The notes under the pieces were generated by a model. That model was not told where the DNA came from. It ran no database searches and was given only the letters and a program-made list of their open reading frames with translations. Source: Acidithiobacillus sulfurivorans (GTDB lineage Bacteria; Pseudomonadota; Gammaproteobacteria; Acidithiobacillales; Acidithiobacillaceae). From it: a DNA stretch of 64,000 nt. Made by a program: the position numbers and the translations under genes. Shown piece after piece: positions 1-10,283 of the stretch (position 1 is its first letter; each line of letters starts with the position of its first letter). Where the stretch lies: NCBI RefSeq assembly GCF_018853815.1, contig NZ_JAAOMP010000121.1, positions 59,358 to 123,357 of the forward strand. Direction: 5' to 3'.

Positions 1-1246
1 CTCACCCAACAAGGCTGGCACCCACGATGTGCATGGAGCCGCGCTGGGCGCTGAAGAAATTGCCCTGACGCGCAAGAATCTCGGCTGGAGTGGTGCTCCC
101 TTTGAAATTCCGGAAGCGGTTTATCACGGTTACAACGCCAAAGCCAAAGGGGAAACGGCGGAGAGTGCCTGGAAAGAAAAGTTTTCCAAATACAAGGCCA
201 ACTTCCCCAAGGAAGCAGCCGAATTTGAACGGCGCCTGAGTGGTGAAGCCAGTCCCGAATTTGACGCGGCCATTGCCCGAATCATCGGCGAATTCCGTAA
301 GGAAAACCCGAAAATTGCGACCCGCGTTGCCTCGGGTAAAACCATTCAGGGTATTGCTGCCTCTCTACCTGAATTTCTCGGTGGCTCCGCCGATTTGACG
401 CCTTCCAACAATACTCGCTGGAAAGAAGCGATTGACATCGGCAAGCACCGTTTGATGGGTAATTACATTCACTATGGTGTGCGTGAATTCGGCATGTCGG
501 CCATCATGAACGGTGTATCCTTGTATGGCGGCTTCCTGCCCTTCGGTGGCACTTTCCTGATTTTCTCGGATTACAGCCGCAACGCGATTCGCATGTCAGC
601 CCTGATGGGTATTCGCGTCGTCTATGTCATGACCCATGATTCCATTGGTCTTGGTGAAGATGGTCCCACCCATCAACCGGTTGAGCAGGTCAACAGCTTG
701 CGGCTGATCCCCAACCTCAACGTCTGGCGTCCTGCGGACGCCGTAGAAACAACCATTGCCTGGGAATCCTCCGTCAAGCTCCAGCGTACGCCGTCCTTGC
801 TCGCTCTCAGTCGTCAGAACTTGCCAGCACTGCCCCATACGGATGAAACCGTAGCCAATGCCCGTCGTGGTGGCTATGTCATCAAGGATGCCGAGGCTGG
901 CAAGGCACAAGGTATTTTGATTGCTACCGGTTCTGAAGTTGAACTGGCCCTGGCGGCCCAGGCGAAACTGGCTGAACAGGGTCACGCCGTTCGGGTGGTT
1001 TCCATGCCTTGTATGGACATCTTCGCCGCTCAGGATGCCGCCTATCAGGAAAGCGTTTTGCCCGCCAGCATCAGCAAGCGGGTCGCCATTGAAGCAGGCA
1101 CCACGGGACTCTGGTACAAATACGTCGGATTGCATGGCGCCGTCGTCGGTATTGATCATTTCGGGGCTTCCGCTCCGGCACCGACGCTATTCGCCAAATT
1201 CGGCTTCACTGTGGACAACATTGTTGCCCAGTTCCAGTCGCTTTGA
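1..1246 (+). CDS. tkt: Transketolase, C-terminal part (5' end outside window)
   Basis: Transketolase is a thiamine-diphosphate enzyme that moves two-carbon units between sugar phosphates in the Calvin cycle and pentose phosphate pathway. The reading frame is open from base 2 with no start codon, so the N-terminal 260 or so residues lie upstream. The visible part begins with SPNKAGTHDVHGAALG, a conserved family motif at the end of the ThDP-binding domain. It continues through the pyrimidine-binding domain, where THDSIGLGEDGPTHQPVEQ is the transketolase signature, and ends with the C-terminal transketolase domain (IATGSEVELAL). It is followed 30 bp later by gap in the same direction, so it is probably the cbbT member of a carbon-fixation operon. 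Family assignment is certain; the cbb role is inferred from neighbours. Confidence 0.97.
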   Translation, partial: SPNKAGTHDVHGAALGAEEIALTRKNLGWSGAPFEIPEAVYHGYNAKAKGETAESAWKEKFSKYKANFPKEAAEFERRLSGEASPEFDAAIARIIGEFRKENPKIATRVASGKTIQGIAASLPEFLGGSADLTPSNNTRWKEAIDIGKHRLMGNYIHYGVREFGMSAIMNGVSLYGGFLPFGGTFLIFSDYSRNAIRMSALMGIRVVYVMTHDSIGLGEDGPTHQPVEQVNSLRLIPNLNVWRPADAVETTIAWESSVKLQRTPSLLALSRQNLPALPHTDETVANARRGGYVIKDAEAGKAQGILIATGSEVELALAAQAKLAEQGHAVRVVSMPCMDIFAAQDAAYQESVLPASISKRVAIEAGTTGLWYKYVGLHGAVVGIDHFGASAPAPTLFAKFGFTVDNIVAQFQSL

Positions 1247-1264
1247 ATTCATTTGCAATTTTGA

Positions 1265-2284
<1,020 letters not shown>

Positions 2285-2311
2285 TTATCACTACAAACTG
2301 GAGATGCCATC

Positions 2312-3517
2312 ATGCATGTTCTGACCTTTGAAGACCTGTGCAAGCGTGGCCTAGCACAAGGCAAGCGGGTTTTTATCCGCGCTGATCTCAATGTTCCCCT
2401 GAGTAAGGAAGGGGCAATTGCCGATGACACCCGGGTGCGCGCTTCTGCACCTGCGGTCCAAATGGCTTTGGATGCCGGTGCTGGCGTCATGATCACCTCG
2501 CACCTGGGTCGTCCCACGGAAGGTGAATTCAAACCCGAAGACTCTCTGGCACCGGTGGCCAAGCGACTTTCCGAGCTGCTCGGTCGCCCAGTCCGTCTGC
2601 AAGCGGACTGGGTGGACGGTGGTTTCGAGGTCCAGCCCGGTGATGTGGTCATGCTCGAAAACTGCCGCATCAACAAGGGCGAAAAGAAAGATGACGATAC
2701 TTTGGCGCAGAAATACGGAAAACTCTGCGACATTTTCGTCAATGATGCTTTCGGTACCGCCCATCGCGCCGAAGCCAGTACCCATGGTATTGCCAAGTAT
2801 GCCCCGACTGCTTGTGCTGGCCCCCTGCTGGTGGGTGAACTGGATGCGCTCGGCAAGGCCTTGCAGAATCCCAAACGACCACTGGTCGCCATTGTGGCGG
2901 GCTCAAAGGTATCCACCAAGCTCACCATTCTCAAATCACTGGCCGACAAGGTAGATCAGCTGGTAGTAGGCGGTGGTATTGCCAATACCTTCATTCTTGC
3001 CGAAGGCTATGGAGTGGGTAAATCGCTCTGCGAGGCTGATCTGGTTCCCGAGGCAAAAGCCATCATTGCTGCCGCCAAAGCCAAGGGTGGCGTGGTTCCC
3101 CTGCCTACAGACGTAGTTGTTGCCAAGGAATTTTCGGCCACGGCACCGGCTCGCACGTGTGCGGTAGCCGACATTGCCGAAGATGACATGGTTCTGGATA
3201 TCGGTCCGGATACCGCCAAGGCGTTGGGCGAGATTCTCAGAAAAGCGGGGACCATCGTCTGGAACGGTCCGGTAGGCGTCTTTGAGTTTGAAAATTTCGC
3301 GGGTGGAACCAAGGCCATTGCCCAGGCTGTCTCCGAAAGCACGGCATTTTCCATTGCCGGTGGTGGCGATACCATCGCGGCCATCAACCAGTTCCACATT
3401 GAAGACAAAGTTTCTTACATCAGCACCGGTGGTGGTGCCTTTCTGGAATTTCTGGAAGGCAAAACCTTACCGGCCGTTGCCATACTTGAAGAACGTGCAC
3501 GAGGTAACAACACTTGA
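2312..3517 (+). CDS. pgk: Phosphoglycerate kinase
   Basis: The enzyme transfers phosphate between ATP/ADP and 3-phosphoglycerate/1,3-bisphosphoglycerate. At 401 residues it has the usual length. The N-terminal RADLNVPL motif, the TSHLGRP substrate-binding segment and the C-terminal glycine-rich nucleotide segment [11 protein letters not shown] with the following [14 protein letters not shown] are all visible. The ATG at 2312 has a GGAG Shine-Dalgarno about 8 bases upstream. Its stop codon overlaps the TTG start of pyk, suggesting translational coupling. It corresponds to cbbK in the carbon-fixation gene string. Confidence 0.98.
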   Translation: MHVLTFEDLCKRGLAQGKRVFIRADLNVPLSKEGAIADDTRVRASAPAVQMALDAGAGVMITSHLGRPTEGEFKPEDSLAPVAKRLSELLGRPVRLQADWVDGGFEVQPGDVVMLENCRINKGEKKDDDTLAQKYGKLCDIFVNDAFGTAHRAEASTHGIAKYAPTACAGPLLVGELDALGKALQNPKRPLVAIVAGSKVSTKLTILKSLADKVDQLVVGGGIANTFILAEGYGVGKSLCEADLVPEAKAIIAAAKAKGGVVPLPTDVVVAKEFSATAPARTCAVADIAEDDMVLDIGPDTAKALGEILRKAGTIVWNGPVGVFEFENFAGGTKAIAQAVSESTAFSIAGGGDTIAAINQFHIEDKVSYISTGGGAFLEFLEGKTLPAVAILEERARGNNT

Positions 3518-4953
3518 TACGCCGGACGAAAATCGTCGCAACCCTAGGCCCTGCCAGTTCTGATGTGCAGGTCATCGATCGTCTGATCGAGGCGGGCGTC
3601 GATGTCGTCCGCCTCAATTTTTCTCATGGTTCCCCCGAAGACCATGTGCAAAGAGCGGAAATGGTGCGCGAACGGGCACGTGCCCATGGTCGCGCCATTG
3701 GGGTTCTGGCCGATTTGCAGGGCCCGAAAATCCGCATCGGCAAATTTGCCGATGGCAAAATTCATCTGAAAGAAGGCGATTCCTTCATTCTGGATATTCA
3801 CTGCAGCATGGGAGATCAAACCCGGGTGGGGGTGACTTATCCACAGCTGGTCAGCGATGTGGATCGTGGTGCCACACTTCTGCTTAATGATGGCATGATT
3901 GTGCTCTGGGTCGAGAAGGTTCAGGGCGGCGAAATTCATACCCGGGTAGTACAGGGGGGTGAATTGTCCAACAGCAAGGGGATCAACCGCGCCGGTGGTG
4001 GTCTGACCGCGCCGGCTCTGACCGACAAGGATCGGGCCGACATCATCACGGCCGCCCAACTGGAAGCCGATTATCTGGCGGTTTCCTTTCCGCGCAGTGC
4101 GGCAGATATGGACGAAGCACGCCGCCTGTTCCGTGAAGCCGGAGGGCATGGTGCCCTGATTGCCAAAATCGAACGTGCCGAAGCGGTCGATGCGATTGAA
4201 GAGATTTTGGCGGTATCCGAAGGCATCATGGTGGCCCGGGGAGATCTCGGGGTGGAAATCGGCGATGCAGCCGTTCCTCCGGTGCAGAAGCGAATTATCG
4301 CCCTGGCCCAAAAACATAATCGCCTGAGTATCACTGCCACCCAAATGATGGAATCCATGATTCATCAGCCCATACCCACTCGTGCCGAAGTTTCCGACGT
4401 GGCGAATGCGGTTCTGGATGGTACGGATGCGGTCATGTTGTCGGCAGAAACGGCGAGCGGCGCTTATCCGGTAGAGGCCGTGGCGGCGATGGACCGTACC
4501 TGTCGCGAAGCTGAACGGCATGCCCCCAGCACCAACACCCTGCAGATTATTGATCGCCCGCTTGCCGGAGTGGATGAAACCATCGCAGCCGCCGCGCTTC
4601 TAGCTACCCTGCGCTCATCTATTGCCGCCATTGCCGCCTTTACGGAAAGTGGCTCTACGGCATTGTGGTTATCGCGGGCTAATCCCAAGGTGCCCATTTA
4701 TGCGTTGACGCCCCAGGTGTATACCCGCCGTAAGGTGACTTTGTACCGGGGCGTTCATCCGGTGAATTTTCCACAAAACCGTCATGATGATCCTGTGCAG
4801 GTGATGCGCGCCGCCGAAGATGAGCTGCGCCGTCGTGGTGCAGTACGCGACGGAGACCTGATGTTGATTACCATTGGTGAGCCCATTGGCTCTCCGGGTG
4901 GAACCAATACCCTGAAACTGGTCCGTGTGGGAGACCTCACCCATCGCGGCTAG
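3514..4953 (+). CDS. pyk: Pyruvate kinase (TTG start, coupled to pgk)
   Basis: Pyruvate kinase converts phosphoenolpyruvate and ADP to pyruvate and ATP. The protein of 479 residues starts [16 protein letters not shown], the typical N-terminus. It contains [10 protein letters not shown], the metal and PEP-binding region VARGDLGVE, and [10 protein letters not shown], followed by the C-terminal allosteric domain. The first usable start is TTG at 3514. It overlaps the pgk TGA by three bases and has GAGGT about 9 bases upstream, so a weak, coupled start is likely. Having pyk in a Calvin-cycle operon links fixed carbon to pyruvate. No frameshift or missing catalytic motif was seen. Confidence 0.96.
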   Translation: MIRRTKIVATLGPASSDVQVIDRLIEAGVDVVRLNFSHGSPEDHVQRAEMVRERARAHGRAIGVLADLQGPKIRIGKFADGKIHLKEGDSFILDIHCSMGDQTRVGVTYPQLVSDVDRGATLLLNDGMIVLWVEKVQGGEIHTRVVQGGELSNSKGINRAGGGLTAPALTDKDRADIITAAQLEADYLAVSFPRSAADMDEARRLFREAGGHGALIAKIERAEAVDAIEEILAVSEGIMVARGDLGVEIGDAAVPPVQKRIIALAQKHNRLSITATQMMESMIHQPIPTRAEVSDVANAVLDGTDAVMLSAETASGAYPVEAVAAMDRTCREAERHAPSTNTLQIIDRPLAGVDETIAAAALLATLRSSIAAIAAFTESGSTALWLSRANPKVPIYALTPQVYTRRKVTLYRGVHPVNFPQNRHDDPVQVMRAAEDELRRRGAVRDGDLMLITIGEPIGSPGGTNTLKLVRVGDLTHRG

Positions 4954-5062
4954 ACAGAAACATACGAACCGGACTGATGACGGGCGGCTTGCAGTTTGCT
5001 TACCCCGTCTATAGGATTGATTAAAAACCAACCATTTTTCATTCACGTTTAGGAGAAGTGCT

Positions 5063-6133
5063 ATGGCCCTCGTTTCACTGCGCCAGCTTTTGGATCACGC
5101 TGCAGAACACAGCTACGGAATTCCCGCATTTAATGTCAACAACCTGGAACAGGTTCGTGCCATCATGGAAGCCGCCGCTGCTGTTGATGCGCCGGTTATC
5201 CTGCAGGCCTCTGCGGGTGCCCGCAAGTATGCGGGTGAACCCTTCCTGCGCCACCTCATTTTGGCGGCCATCGAAGAATACCCTGATATTCCCGTCGTGC
5301 TCCATCAGGATCACGGTGCCAGCCCGGCCGTTTGTATTCAGGCCATCCGCTCCGGATTCTCCAGCGTCATGATGGACGGCTCGCTGATGGAAGATGCCAA
5401 AACGCCGGCCAGCTACGATTACAACACCGCCGTCACTGCCAAAGTGGTTGAAATGGCTCATGCTGTAGGCGTTTCTGTGGAAGGTGAACTGGGTTGTCTG
5501 GGATCCCTGGAAACCGGCATGGCTGGTGAAGAAGATGGAGTGGGCGCCGAAGGTTGCCTGACCCACGACCAGATGCTGACCGATCCGGAAGAAGCCGCCC
5601 AATTTGTGAAGGCCACCAAGCTCGATGCCCTGGCTATCGCCATCGGCACCAGCCATGGCGCCTACAAATTTACCCAGCCGCCAACCGGCAAGGTACTGCG
5701 TATTGACCGGATCAAGGAAATTCACGCCCGTATTCCCGATACCCATCTGGTCATGCACGGCTCCAGTTCCGTGCCCCAGGAATGGCTGAAAATCATCCAC
5801 GAATTTGGTGGTGACATTGGCGAAACCTATGGCGTGCCCGTCGAAGAAATTCAGGAAGGCATCAAAAATGGTGTGCGCAAGGTCAATATCGACACCGACC
5901 TGCGTCTGGCCGCCACGGGTGCTGTTCGCCAGAGCCTTTACAAAAACCCGAAGAACTTCGATCCCCGCAAGTTCCTCACCGCTTCTCTGGATGCCATGCG
6001 CGACATCTGCCGTCAGCGTTTCGAAGCCTTCGGTACGGCTGGCAATGCCAGCAAGATCAAGGTGATTCAGCTGGACGACATGTTCAAGCGCTACAAGAAA
6101 GGTGAACTGGATCCCCGCGTCACTGGTCTCTGA
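5063..6133 (+). CDS. fba: Fructose-bisphosphate aldolase, class II
   Basis: This zinc aldolase joins dihydroxyacetone phosphate and glyceraldehyde-3-phosphate to fructose-1,6-bisphosphate. It can also form sedoheptulose-1,7-bisphosphate in the Calvin cycle. The 356-residue protein shows VLHQDHGAS (metal-binding histidine and catalytic aspartate region), GELGCLG, and MHGSSSV with the phosphate-binding NIDTDLR near the C-terminus. The ATG is preceded by AGGAGAAG at a good distance. A 109 bp gap separates it from pyk and holds only a weak 6-bp stem at 4979-5009. It is the cbbA-type gene of the cluster. A strong hairpin lies directly downstream, before rpe. Confidence 0.98.
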   Translation: MALVSLRQLLDHAAEHSYGIPAFNVNNLEQVRAIMEAAAAVDAPVILQASAGARKYAGEPFLRHLILAAIEEYPDIPVVLHQDHGASPAVCIQAIRSGFSSVMMDGSLMEDAKTPASYDYNTAVTAKVVEMAHAVGVSVEGELGCLGSLETGMAGEEDGVGAEGCLTHDQMLTDPEEAAQFVKATKLDALAIAIGTSHGAYKFTQPPTGKVLRIDRIKEIHARIPDTHLVMHGSSSVPQEWLKIIHEFGGDIGETYGVPVEEIQEGIKNGVRKVNIDTDLRLAATGAVRQSLYKNPKNFDPRKFLTASLDAMRDICRQRFEAFGTAGNASKIKVIQLDDMFKRYKKGELDPRVTGL

Positions 6134-6155
6134 AACGATTCCAGTTTTTGCAAAC

Positions 6156-6187
6156 GGCGAGGGCGCACAGCGCTCTCGCCCTGTTTT
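6156..6187 (+). terminator. Strong hairpin with T-rich tail between fba and rpe
   Basis: An 11-bp stem (6156-6166 with 6170-6180, one G-T pair) closes a 3-base loop and is followed by CTGTTTT. The shape is that of an intrinsic terminator, but rpe starts only 10 bp further on with its own GGAGG. It may therefore act as a partial terminator, or as a stabiliser of the upstream mRNA. The structure is read directly from the sequence; the function is inference. Confidence 0.6.
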
Positions 6188-6196
6188 GGAGGCCGT

Positions 6197-6859
6197 ATGA
6201 CACAATTCAAGATTTCACCCTCCATTCTCTCCGCTGACTTTGCCCGCCTGGGTGAAGAAGTGCGGGCAGTGGATGAAGCCGGCGCCGACTATATTCATAT
6301 CGACGTCATGGACAACCATTTTGTACCCAACCTGACTATTGGACCGCTGGTCGCTGCGGCTATCAAACCCCATACCCAGAAGCCTCTGGATGTGCATTTG
6401 ATGATTGCCCCGGTGGATGCCATCATTCCCGAGTTTGCCAAGGCCGGTGCCAACATCATCACCGTGCATCCGGAAGCAACCATTCATCTCGATCGTACCA
6501 TTCAGTTGATCCACAGCCTCGGTTGCAAGGCCGGCGTATCCCTCAATCCCGGAACTCCCCTGGATGTGCTGGACTACGTTCTGGAAAACCTGGACCTGGT
6601 ACTGGTCATGAGCGTCAACCCCGGTTTTGGTGGTCAAAGTTTCATTGACTACACCCTGCGTAAGATCGAAGCCATCCGCAAGCGCATTGACGCTACCGGC
6701 AAGCATATTGAACTGGAAGTAGATGGCGGCGTTAAAGTCGACAACGTGCGCCGGGTTGCCGATGCCGGTGCCGATGTATTCGTAGCCGGCAGCGCCATTT
6801 ATAATACTCCGGACTATAAAGCCACCATTGCGGCTTTCCGCAAGGCATTGGCGGGTTAA
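6197..6859 (+). CDS. rpe: Ribulose-phosphate 3-epimerase
   Basis: The enzyme interconverts ribulose-5-phosphate and xylulose-5-phosphate, feeding the RuBP-regenerating branch of the Calvin cycle. The 220-residue TIM-barrel protein starts with [16 protein letters not shown]. It carries the metal-ligand segments [18 protein letters not shown] and VNPGFGGQ, and the C-terminal [13 protein letters not shown] precedes the ATG by about 6 bases. Its TAA is directly followed by the ATG of gph with no gap, so the two are almost certainly co-translated. It matches cbbE of autotrophic operons. Confidence 0.98.
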   Translation: MTQFKISPSILSADFARLGEEVRAVDEAGADYIHIDVMDNHFVPNLTIGPLVAAAIKPHTQKPLDVHLMIAPVDAIIPEFAKAGANIITVHPEATIHLDRTIQLIHSLGCKAGVSLNPGTPLDVLDYVLENLDLVLVMSVNPGFGGQSFIDYTLRKIEAIRKRIDATGKHIELEVDGGVKVDNVRRVADAGADVFVAGSAIYNTPDYKATIAAFRKALAG

Positions 6860-7546
6860 ATGACGGTGCAACTGAGCGTCAGCGCGCCATTCACTGCACG
6901 GGTGGTACTGCTGGATCTGGACGGTACGCTCATTGATACCGCTCCGGATCTGGCCGGAGCGGCCAACCATGCTCTCCATAAGCTCGGGCGACAGCCTGCC
7001 GAAATGCCGGTCATTCGCGGCTTCATCGGTAATGGCGTACGTGAACTGATGCGTCGGGCACTGTGTATTCAGCAGGAACCCAGCGAAGCAGAACTGGACG
7101 CCGCCATGGTCGATTTCAGTCAGTACTATGGGGACCATCTGCTGGACCATAGTCAGATTTATCCGGGCGTAGGCGATACGCTCAAAGCCCTTCAGGCTCA
7201 AGGCCGGGAGCTGGTCTGCATCACCAACAAGGCCAAGGCTTTTACCGAACCCCTGTTAAAACGCCTGGAGTTATACGACTTTTTTGGCCTGGTCCTGTCT
7301 GGTGACAGCCTCCCCAAAAAAAAGCCGGATCCATTGCAACTCCTGCATACTGCCGCCCACTTTCATCAACCGGTAGGTGACTGTTTGTTGGTCGGAGATT
7401 CCTGCAATGATACTCAGGCAGCCCGCGCAGCAAGCATGCCCGTAGCTTGTGTAACCTATGGATATCATGGTGACGAACCCGTACACACGCTCAATCCCGA
7501 TGCGGTACTGGACAATATGAGTGAATTATTGGATATTCTCGCCTGA
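6860..7546 (+). CDS. gph: Phosphoglycolate phosphatase (HAD family)
   Basis: This HAD-superfamily phosphatase removes phosphate from 2-phosphoglycolate, the product of RuBisCO oxygenation. The 228-residue protein has the HAD motif I nucleophile segment LLDLDGTLIDTAPDL, motif II ITNK, motif III KKKPDP and motif IV GDSCNDTQAARAA. A helical cap domain lies between motifs I and II. It abuts rpe without a gap and precedes trpE, and corresponds to cbbZ. Substrate assignment rests on family resemblance and the carbon-fixation context; related HAD phosphatases can be less specific. Confidence 0.93.
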   Translation: MTVQLSVSAPFTARVVLLDLDGTLIDTAPDLAGAANHALHKLGRQPAEMPVIRGFIGNGVRELMRRALCIQQEPSEAELDAAMVDFSQYYGDHLLDHSQIYPGVGDTLKALQAQGRELVCITNKAKAFTEPLLKRLELYDFFGLVLSGDSLPKKKPDPLQLLHTAAHFHQPVGDCLLVGDSCNDTQAARAASMPVACVTYGYHGDEPVHTLNPDAVLDNMSELLDILA

Positions 7547-7565
7547 CACAGGAGTAACGGAAATT

Positions 7566-7610
7566 ATGCGGAAATTGGAACGTGCGGGAAATCGATGGCG
7601 TCGCTGCTGA
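7566..7610 (+). CDS. Possible 14-codon leader peptide before trpE
   Basis: A short frame reading MRKLERAGNRWRRC lies between gph and trpE, with AGGAG about 11 bases upstream of its ATG. It holds one Trp codon at position 11. Its stop overlaps a 5-bp stem (7604-7608 with 7613-7617). GGAACG near 7577 could alternatively pair with CGTTCC near 7633. This resembles an attenuator layout. One Trp codon is fewer than in classical trpL, and no T-rich terminator tail is clear, so the call is tentative. Confidence 0.3.
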   Translation: MRKLERAGNRWRRC

Positions 7611-7651
7611 AAAGCAGTACCCTTCTTTTCATCGTTCCAACGAGGTGATCC

Positions 7652-9172
7652 GTGATTTCTGAAGCCACTTTTGCTGCTCTGGCAAGCCAGGGCTATAACC
7701 GCGTACCCCTTTCCCGCGAGGTCATTGCCGACCTCGACACCCCCCTTTCCGCCTATCTGAAACTGGTAGATGGTCCCTATGCCTATCTACTCGAATCCGT
7801 TCAGGGCGGTGAAAAATGGGGGCGTTACTCCATCATCGGTCTCCCTGCCCGGCAGATCATCCGCGTGCATCATGGGTTGGTGACTGTCCACAATGAGGGT
7901 ATCGAAACGGAGCGGGCCCAGCCGCAAGACCCGCTCGAATGGATCAGCGCGTTTCGCGCGCGCTTTCGGGTCGCCCCCCTGGAAGAAGCCATTGATGACC
8001 GCTTCAGTGGTGGGCTGGTCGGTTACTTCGGATATGATATTGTTCGCTATATCGAGCCGCGTCTGGCCCGTAGCGCAACACTTCCTGACCCGCTCGATCT
8101 GCCGGAAATCCAGTTGCTGGTGGCCGATGAGCTGCTGATTTTTGACAATTTGCGCGGAACCATCCGTCTTCTGGTGCATGTGGACCCCAGTCAGAACAAT
8201 GCCTATCACCAAGGTCTTCAGCGCCTGGATGACCTTCAGAAGCGGCTGCGACAAAGCGCCATGCCGCCGCCCCCCCCCGTGCAAACTCGCAGGGTCAGGG
8301 AGGAGGACTTCACGGCCAGTTTCAGCCGTGAGGGATACATGGCCGCAGTGGATCACATCAAGGACTACATCGCTGCTGGCGACGTCATGCAAGTCGTACC
8401 TTCGCAACGCCTATCCACCGAACTGAGCGCCCATCCGCTGGACCTTTACCGCGCCCTGCGTGGTGTCAACCCTTCTCCCTACATGTTTTATGTAGATTTG
8501 GACGACACTTATCTGGTGGGCTCTTCACCCGAAATTCTGGTCCGGGTGGAAGACCAGCAGGTCACCGTACGCCCCATTGCCGGCACCCGTCCCCGAGGCA
8601 AAACCCGGGCAGAAGATGAAGCTCTGGAAAAAGAGCTTCTGGCAGACCCCAAAGAACGTGCCGAACATCTCATGCTGATTGATCTGGCCCGCAATGATGT
8701 GGGCCGAATTGCCGAAGTCGGTTCGGTCACGCTGACGGATTCCTTTGGTATTGAACGCTACTCCCATGTCATGCACATTGTTTCTCAGGTCACTGGTCGG
8801 CTGCGCCCGGAGCTGGATGCCATGGATGCCCTGCGCGCCAGCTTTCCGGCTGGCACCGTATCGGGAGCGCCGAAAATTCGCGCCATGGAAATCATCCGGG
8901 AAATCGAACCGGTATCCCGGGCCGTATATGCCGGGGCAGTAGGCTACTGGGGCTGGAATGGCAACATGGATACCTGCATCGCCATCCGTACTGCAGTCAT
9001 CAAAAACGGCACTCTGCATATTCAGGCCGGAGGGGGCATTGTCGCCGACTCCGAACCCGCGGCAGAGTGGGAAGAAACCATGAACAAGCGCCGCGCCATG
9101 TTCCGGGCTGTAGCCCTGGCCGAAAACGGCCTCGACCCCGAAGGGAGGGCAGATCATGTTGCTCATGATTGA
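7652..9172 (+). CDS. trpE: Anthranilate synthase component I
   Basis: TrpE converts chorismate to anthranilate using ammonia supplied by TrpG, the first step of tryptophan synthesis. The 506-residue protein has an N-terminal domain with the tryptophan feedback motif LLES (in [12 protein letters not shown]). The chorismate-binding domain shows [26 protein letters not shown] and [11 protein letters not shown]. The start is GTG at 7652, preceded by GAGGTG. The 3' end (…GRADHVAHD) runs across a relic of the first codons of trpG. This suggests that trpE and trpG originally overlapped by 17 bp, before the vapBC islet separated them. Confidence 0.97.
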   Translation: MISEATFAALASQGYNRVPLSREVIADLDTPLSAYLKLVDGPYAYLLESVQGGEKWGRYSIIGLPARQIIRVHHGLVTVHNEGIETERAQPQDPLEWISAFRARFRVAPLEEAIDDRFSGGLVGYFGYDIVRYIEPRLARSATLPDPLDLPEIQLLVADELLIFDNLRGTIRLLVHVDPSQNNAYHQGLQRLDDLQKRLRQSAMPPPPPVQTRRVREEDFTASFSREGYMAAVDHIKDYIAAGDVMQVVPSQRLSTELSAHPLDLYRALRGVNPSPYMFYVDLDDTYLVGSSPEILVRVEDQQVTVRPIAGTRPRGKTRAEDEALEKELLADPKERAEHLMLIDLARNDVGRIAEVGSVTLTDSFGIERYSHVMHIVSQVTGRLRPELDAMDALRASFPAGTVSGAPKIRAMEIIREIEPVSRAVYAGAVGYWGWNGNMDTCIAIRTAVIKNGTLHIQAGGGIVADSEPAAEWEETMNKRRAMFRAVALAENGLDPEGRADHVAHD

Positions 9173-9179
9173 TAACTAC
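9156..9179 (+). repeat. Relic of the trpG start (left copy of an imperfect direct repeat)
   Basis: These 24 bases encode MLLMIDNY in the trpG frame and match the first 24 bases of the intact trpG (10284-10307) at 22 positions. The two differences are silent (TTG/TTA and AAC/AAT). A good Shine-Dalgarno (GGGAGGG) still sits upstream. The trpG reading is lost right after the repeat. Together with the right copy it brackets the toxin-antitoxin islet, like attachment-site halves. Confidence 0.85.
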
Positions 9180-9184
9180 AGACC

Positions 9185-9388
9185 ATGAACGTCTTTCAAA
9201 CCCACGCGGATATCGTCTCAGACTACGCCACCTACATCCGAAGCTTTCTGAAGATCGAGCAAGCCAAGCTCAATCACCAGATCGTCGCAGTTGCCGATGG
9301 ATCTCCTCGGCATTTACATTCTGTTGCCGGAGTAATGCCTTGTGCTAAAATATTCTTACCCCGTAAGAGGAGAATGTTGCCATGTTAA
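9185..9388 (+). pseudogene. Truncated gene start, helicase-like N-terminus (uncertain)
   Basis: A frame of 67 codons begins MNVFQTHADIVSDYATYIRS. From memory this looks like the first residues of large DEAD/DEAH-type helicases. After about 30 residues the reading turns into low-quality sequence that runs through the promoter of the next gene into the vapB start. It is therefore best read as the remaining head of a deleted gene, not as a functional protein. The helicase link is a recollection of N-terminal style only and is weak. Confidence 0.35.
9324..9373 (+). promoter_or_regulatory. Promoter and small palindrome in front of vapB
   Basis: TTGCCG (9324-9329) and TAAAAT (9346-9351) are spaced by 16 bp and fit a sigma-70 promoter. 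Just downstream, CTTAC-CCC-GTAAG (9355-9367) is a perfect inverted repeat at the expected transcription start. It is a plausible operator for autorepression by the antitoxin. AGAGGAG follows as ribosome binding site, about 8 bases before the ATG at 9382. All elements are visible; their use is inferred. Confidence 0.6.
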
Positions 9389-9639
9389 CAACGGTTTCCG
9401 ATAAAGGCCAAGTTGTCATTCCGGTGGAAATCCGTCGCCGCTTGGGCATCACCCCCGGCTGTCAACTTGATTTCAGCCTGGAAGGTCATGTCATCCACGC
9501 CGAGGTGAAGCGCCAAGTCACTCAAACCACTGCCGAAGACGGCTTTGGCATGCTGGTTTGCACGCGGCCGGGCAAACGCCGTCTTGCCGATTTCGATGTC
9601 GCCCTCGCCATGCGGGAAACCAAAGATGATCGCCCTTGA
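9382..9639 (+). CDS. vapB: AbrB/VapB-type antitoxin
   Basis: The 85-residue protein opens with TTVSDKGQVVIPVEIRRRLG, the swapped-hairpin AbrB/MazE-type DNA-binding domain of VapB antitoxins. The rest would bind and neutralise the toxin. It is preceded by its own promoter and palindrome and overlaps the toxin gene by 14 bp. The pair sits between trpE and trpG and interrupts the biosynthetic string. Codon use is GC-richer than the surrounding trp genes, which fits acquisition from elsewhere. Confidence 0.9.
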   Translation: MLTTVSDKGQVVIPVEIRRRLGITPGCQLDFSLEGHVIHAEVKRQVTQTTAEDGFGMLVCTRPGKRRLADFDVALAMRETKDDRP

Positions 9640-10045
9640 TACCAACATTCTGGCACGTTTCTATGTGGCTGACCCGGCTGACCCCGAGGCCGCCAGACAA
9701 CGTCCGATTGCCCATAGACTCCTGACCGAATCCCCCCAGGTGTTCGTACCCCTGACCGTAATCCTTGAGCTCGAATGGGTCTTGCGCGCCTTTTATGGCT
9801 TCGCGGACGAGGATTTCGTCAGGGTCGTCAAACATCTGCTTGGTCTGCCCAACGTCAATGTCGAGGAATGGTCGCGCATCGCCGATGCCTTGGCCTGGCA
9901 CACAGAGGGGCTGGACTTCGCCGATGCCCTGCACTTGCTGGCCAGCAGCCATTGCACGGAATTCATGAGCTTCGATGACCGTCGATTTGCGCGCCGCGCC
10001 AAACGTCTTGGTGTTGCACCTGCAGTCGTTGTACCTGCCAAGTAG
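9626..10045 (+). CDS. vapC: PIN-domain ribonuclease toxin, VapC family
   Basis: The protein of 139 residues starts IALDTNILARFYVADPADPE, carrying the first conserved aspartate of the PIN fold. It continues with the acidic VILELEWVL segment and ends with DFADALHLL and FMSFDDRRFARRA, which carry the remaining acidic residues. VapC toxins are Mg-dependent RNases that often cut tRNA or rRNA. The ATG at 9626 was chosen because it opens the PIN fold and overlaps vapB by 14 bp. An upstream in-frame start at 9545 would add unrelated residues from within vapB. Confidence 0.92.
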   Translation: MIALDTNILARFYVADPADPEAARQRPIAHRLLTESPQVFVPLTVILELEWVLRAFYGFADEDFVRVVKHLLGLPNVNVEEWSRIADALAWHTEGLDFADALHLLASSHCTEFMSFDDRRFARRAKRLGVAPAVVVPAK

Positions 10046-10053
10046 CCTACGCT

Positions 10054-10191
10054 ATGTCGTTACCCATCAACATCAACGACCTCCTCAGCTACCCTGGGCC
10101 GGATCGCTCGGTGCGGCTGGAGCAACTGCGCACCGGTAGCTGTCTAAATCGCACTTTTTACGGAGAACGCGTAATCTACAGCCCAAATTAA
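10054..10191 (+). pseudogene. Short truncated frame after vapC
   Basis: A 45-codon frame begins MSLPININDLLSYPG and stops at 10191. Its first eleven residues have the style of N-termini of AlbA_2/ATP-binding 'MSLPINIDDLL' proteins. The remainder does not look like a protein domain. It is probably the head of a deleted gene. From 10192 to 10283 nothing else is recognisable apart from AGGATGG at 10270-10276, which serves trpG. Confidence 0.3.
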
Positions 10192-10283
10192 AGCACAGCC
10201 CTGCAATAAAGAGGGTATGGAAGGGGCATGATTCGCAAGTGTTTTATGGTAGAATGCATAAAAATCAATAGGATGGTGCAATT

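Noticed and set aside
5075..6205. Long minus-strand open frame opposite fba
   Set aside because: Antisense to a clear aldolase gene; protein sequence lacks any known motif.
9545..9625. Longer N-terminus for VapC starting inside vapB
   Set aside because: The extra 27 residues have no PIN character, and the ATG at 9626 gives the family start with a usual 14-bp overlap.
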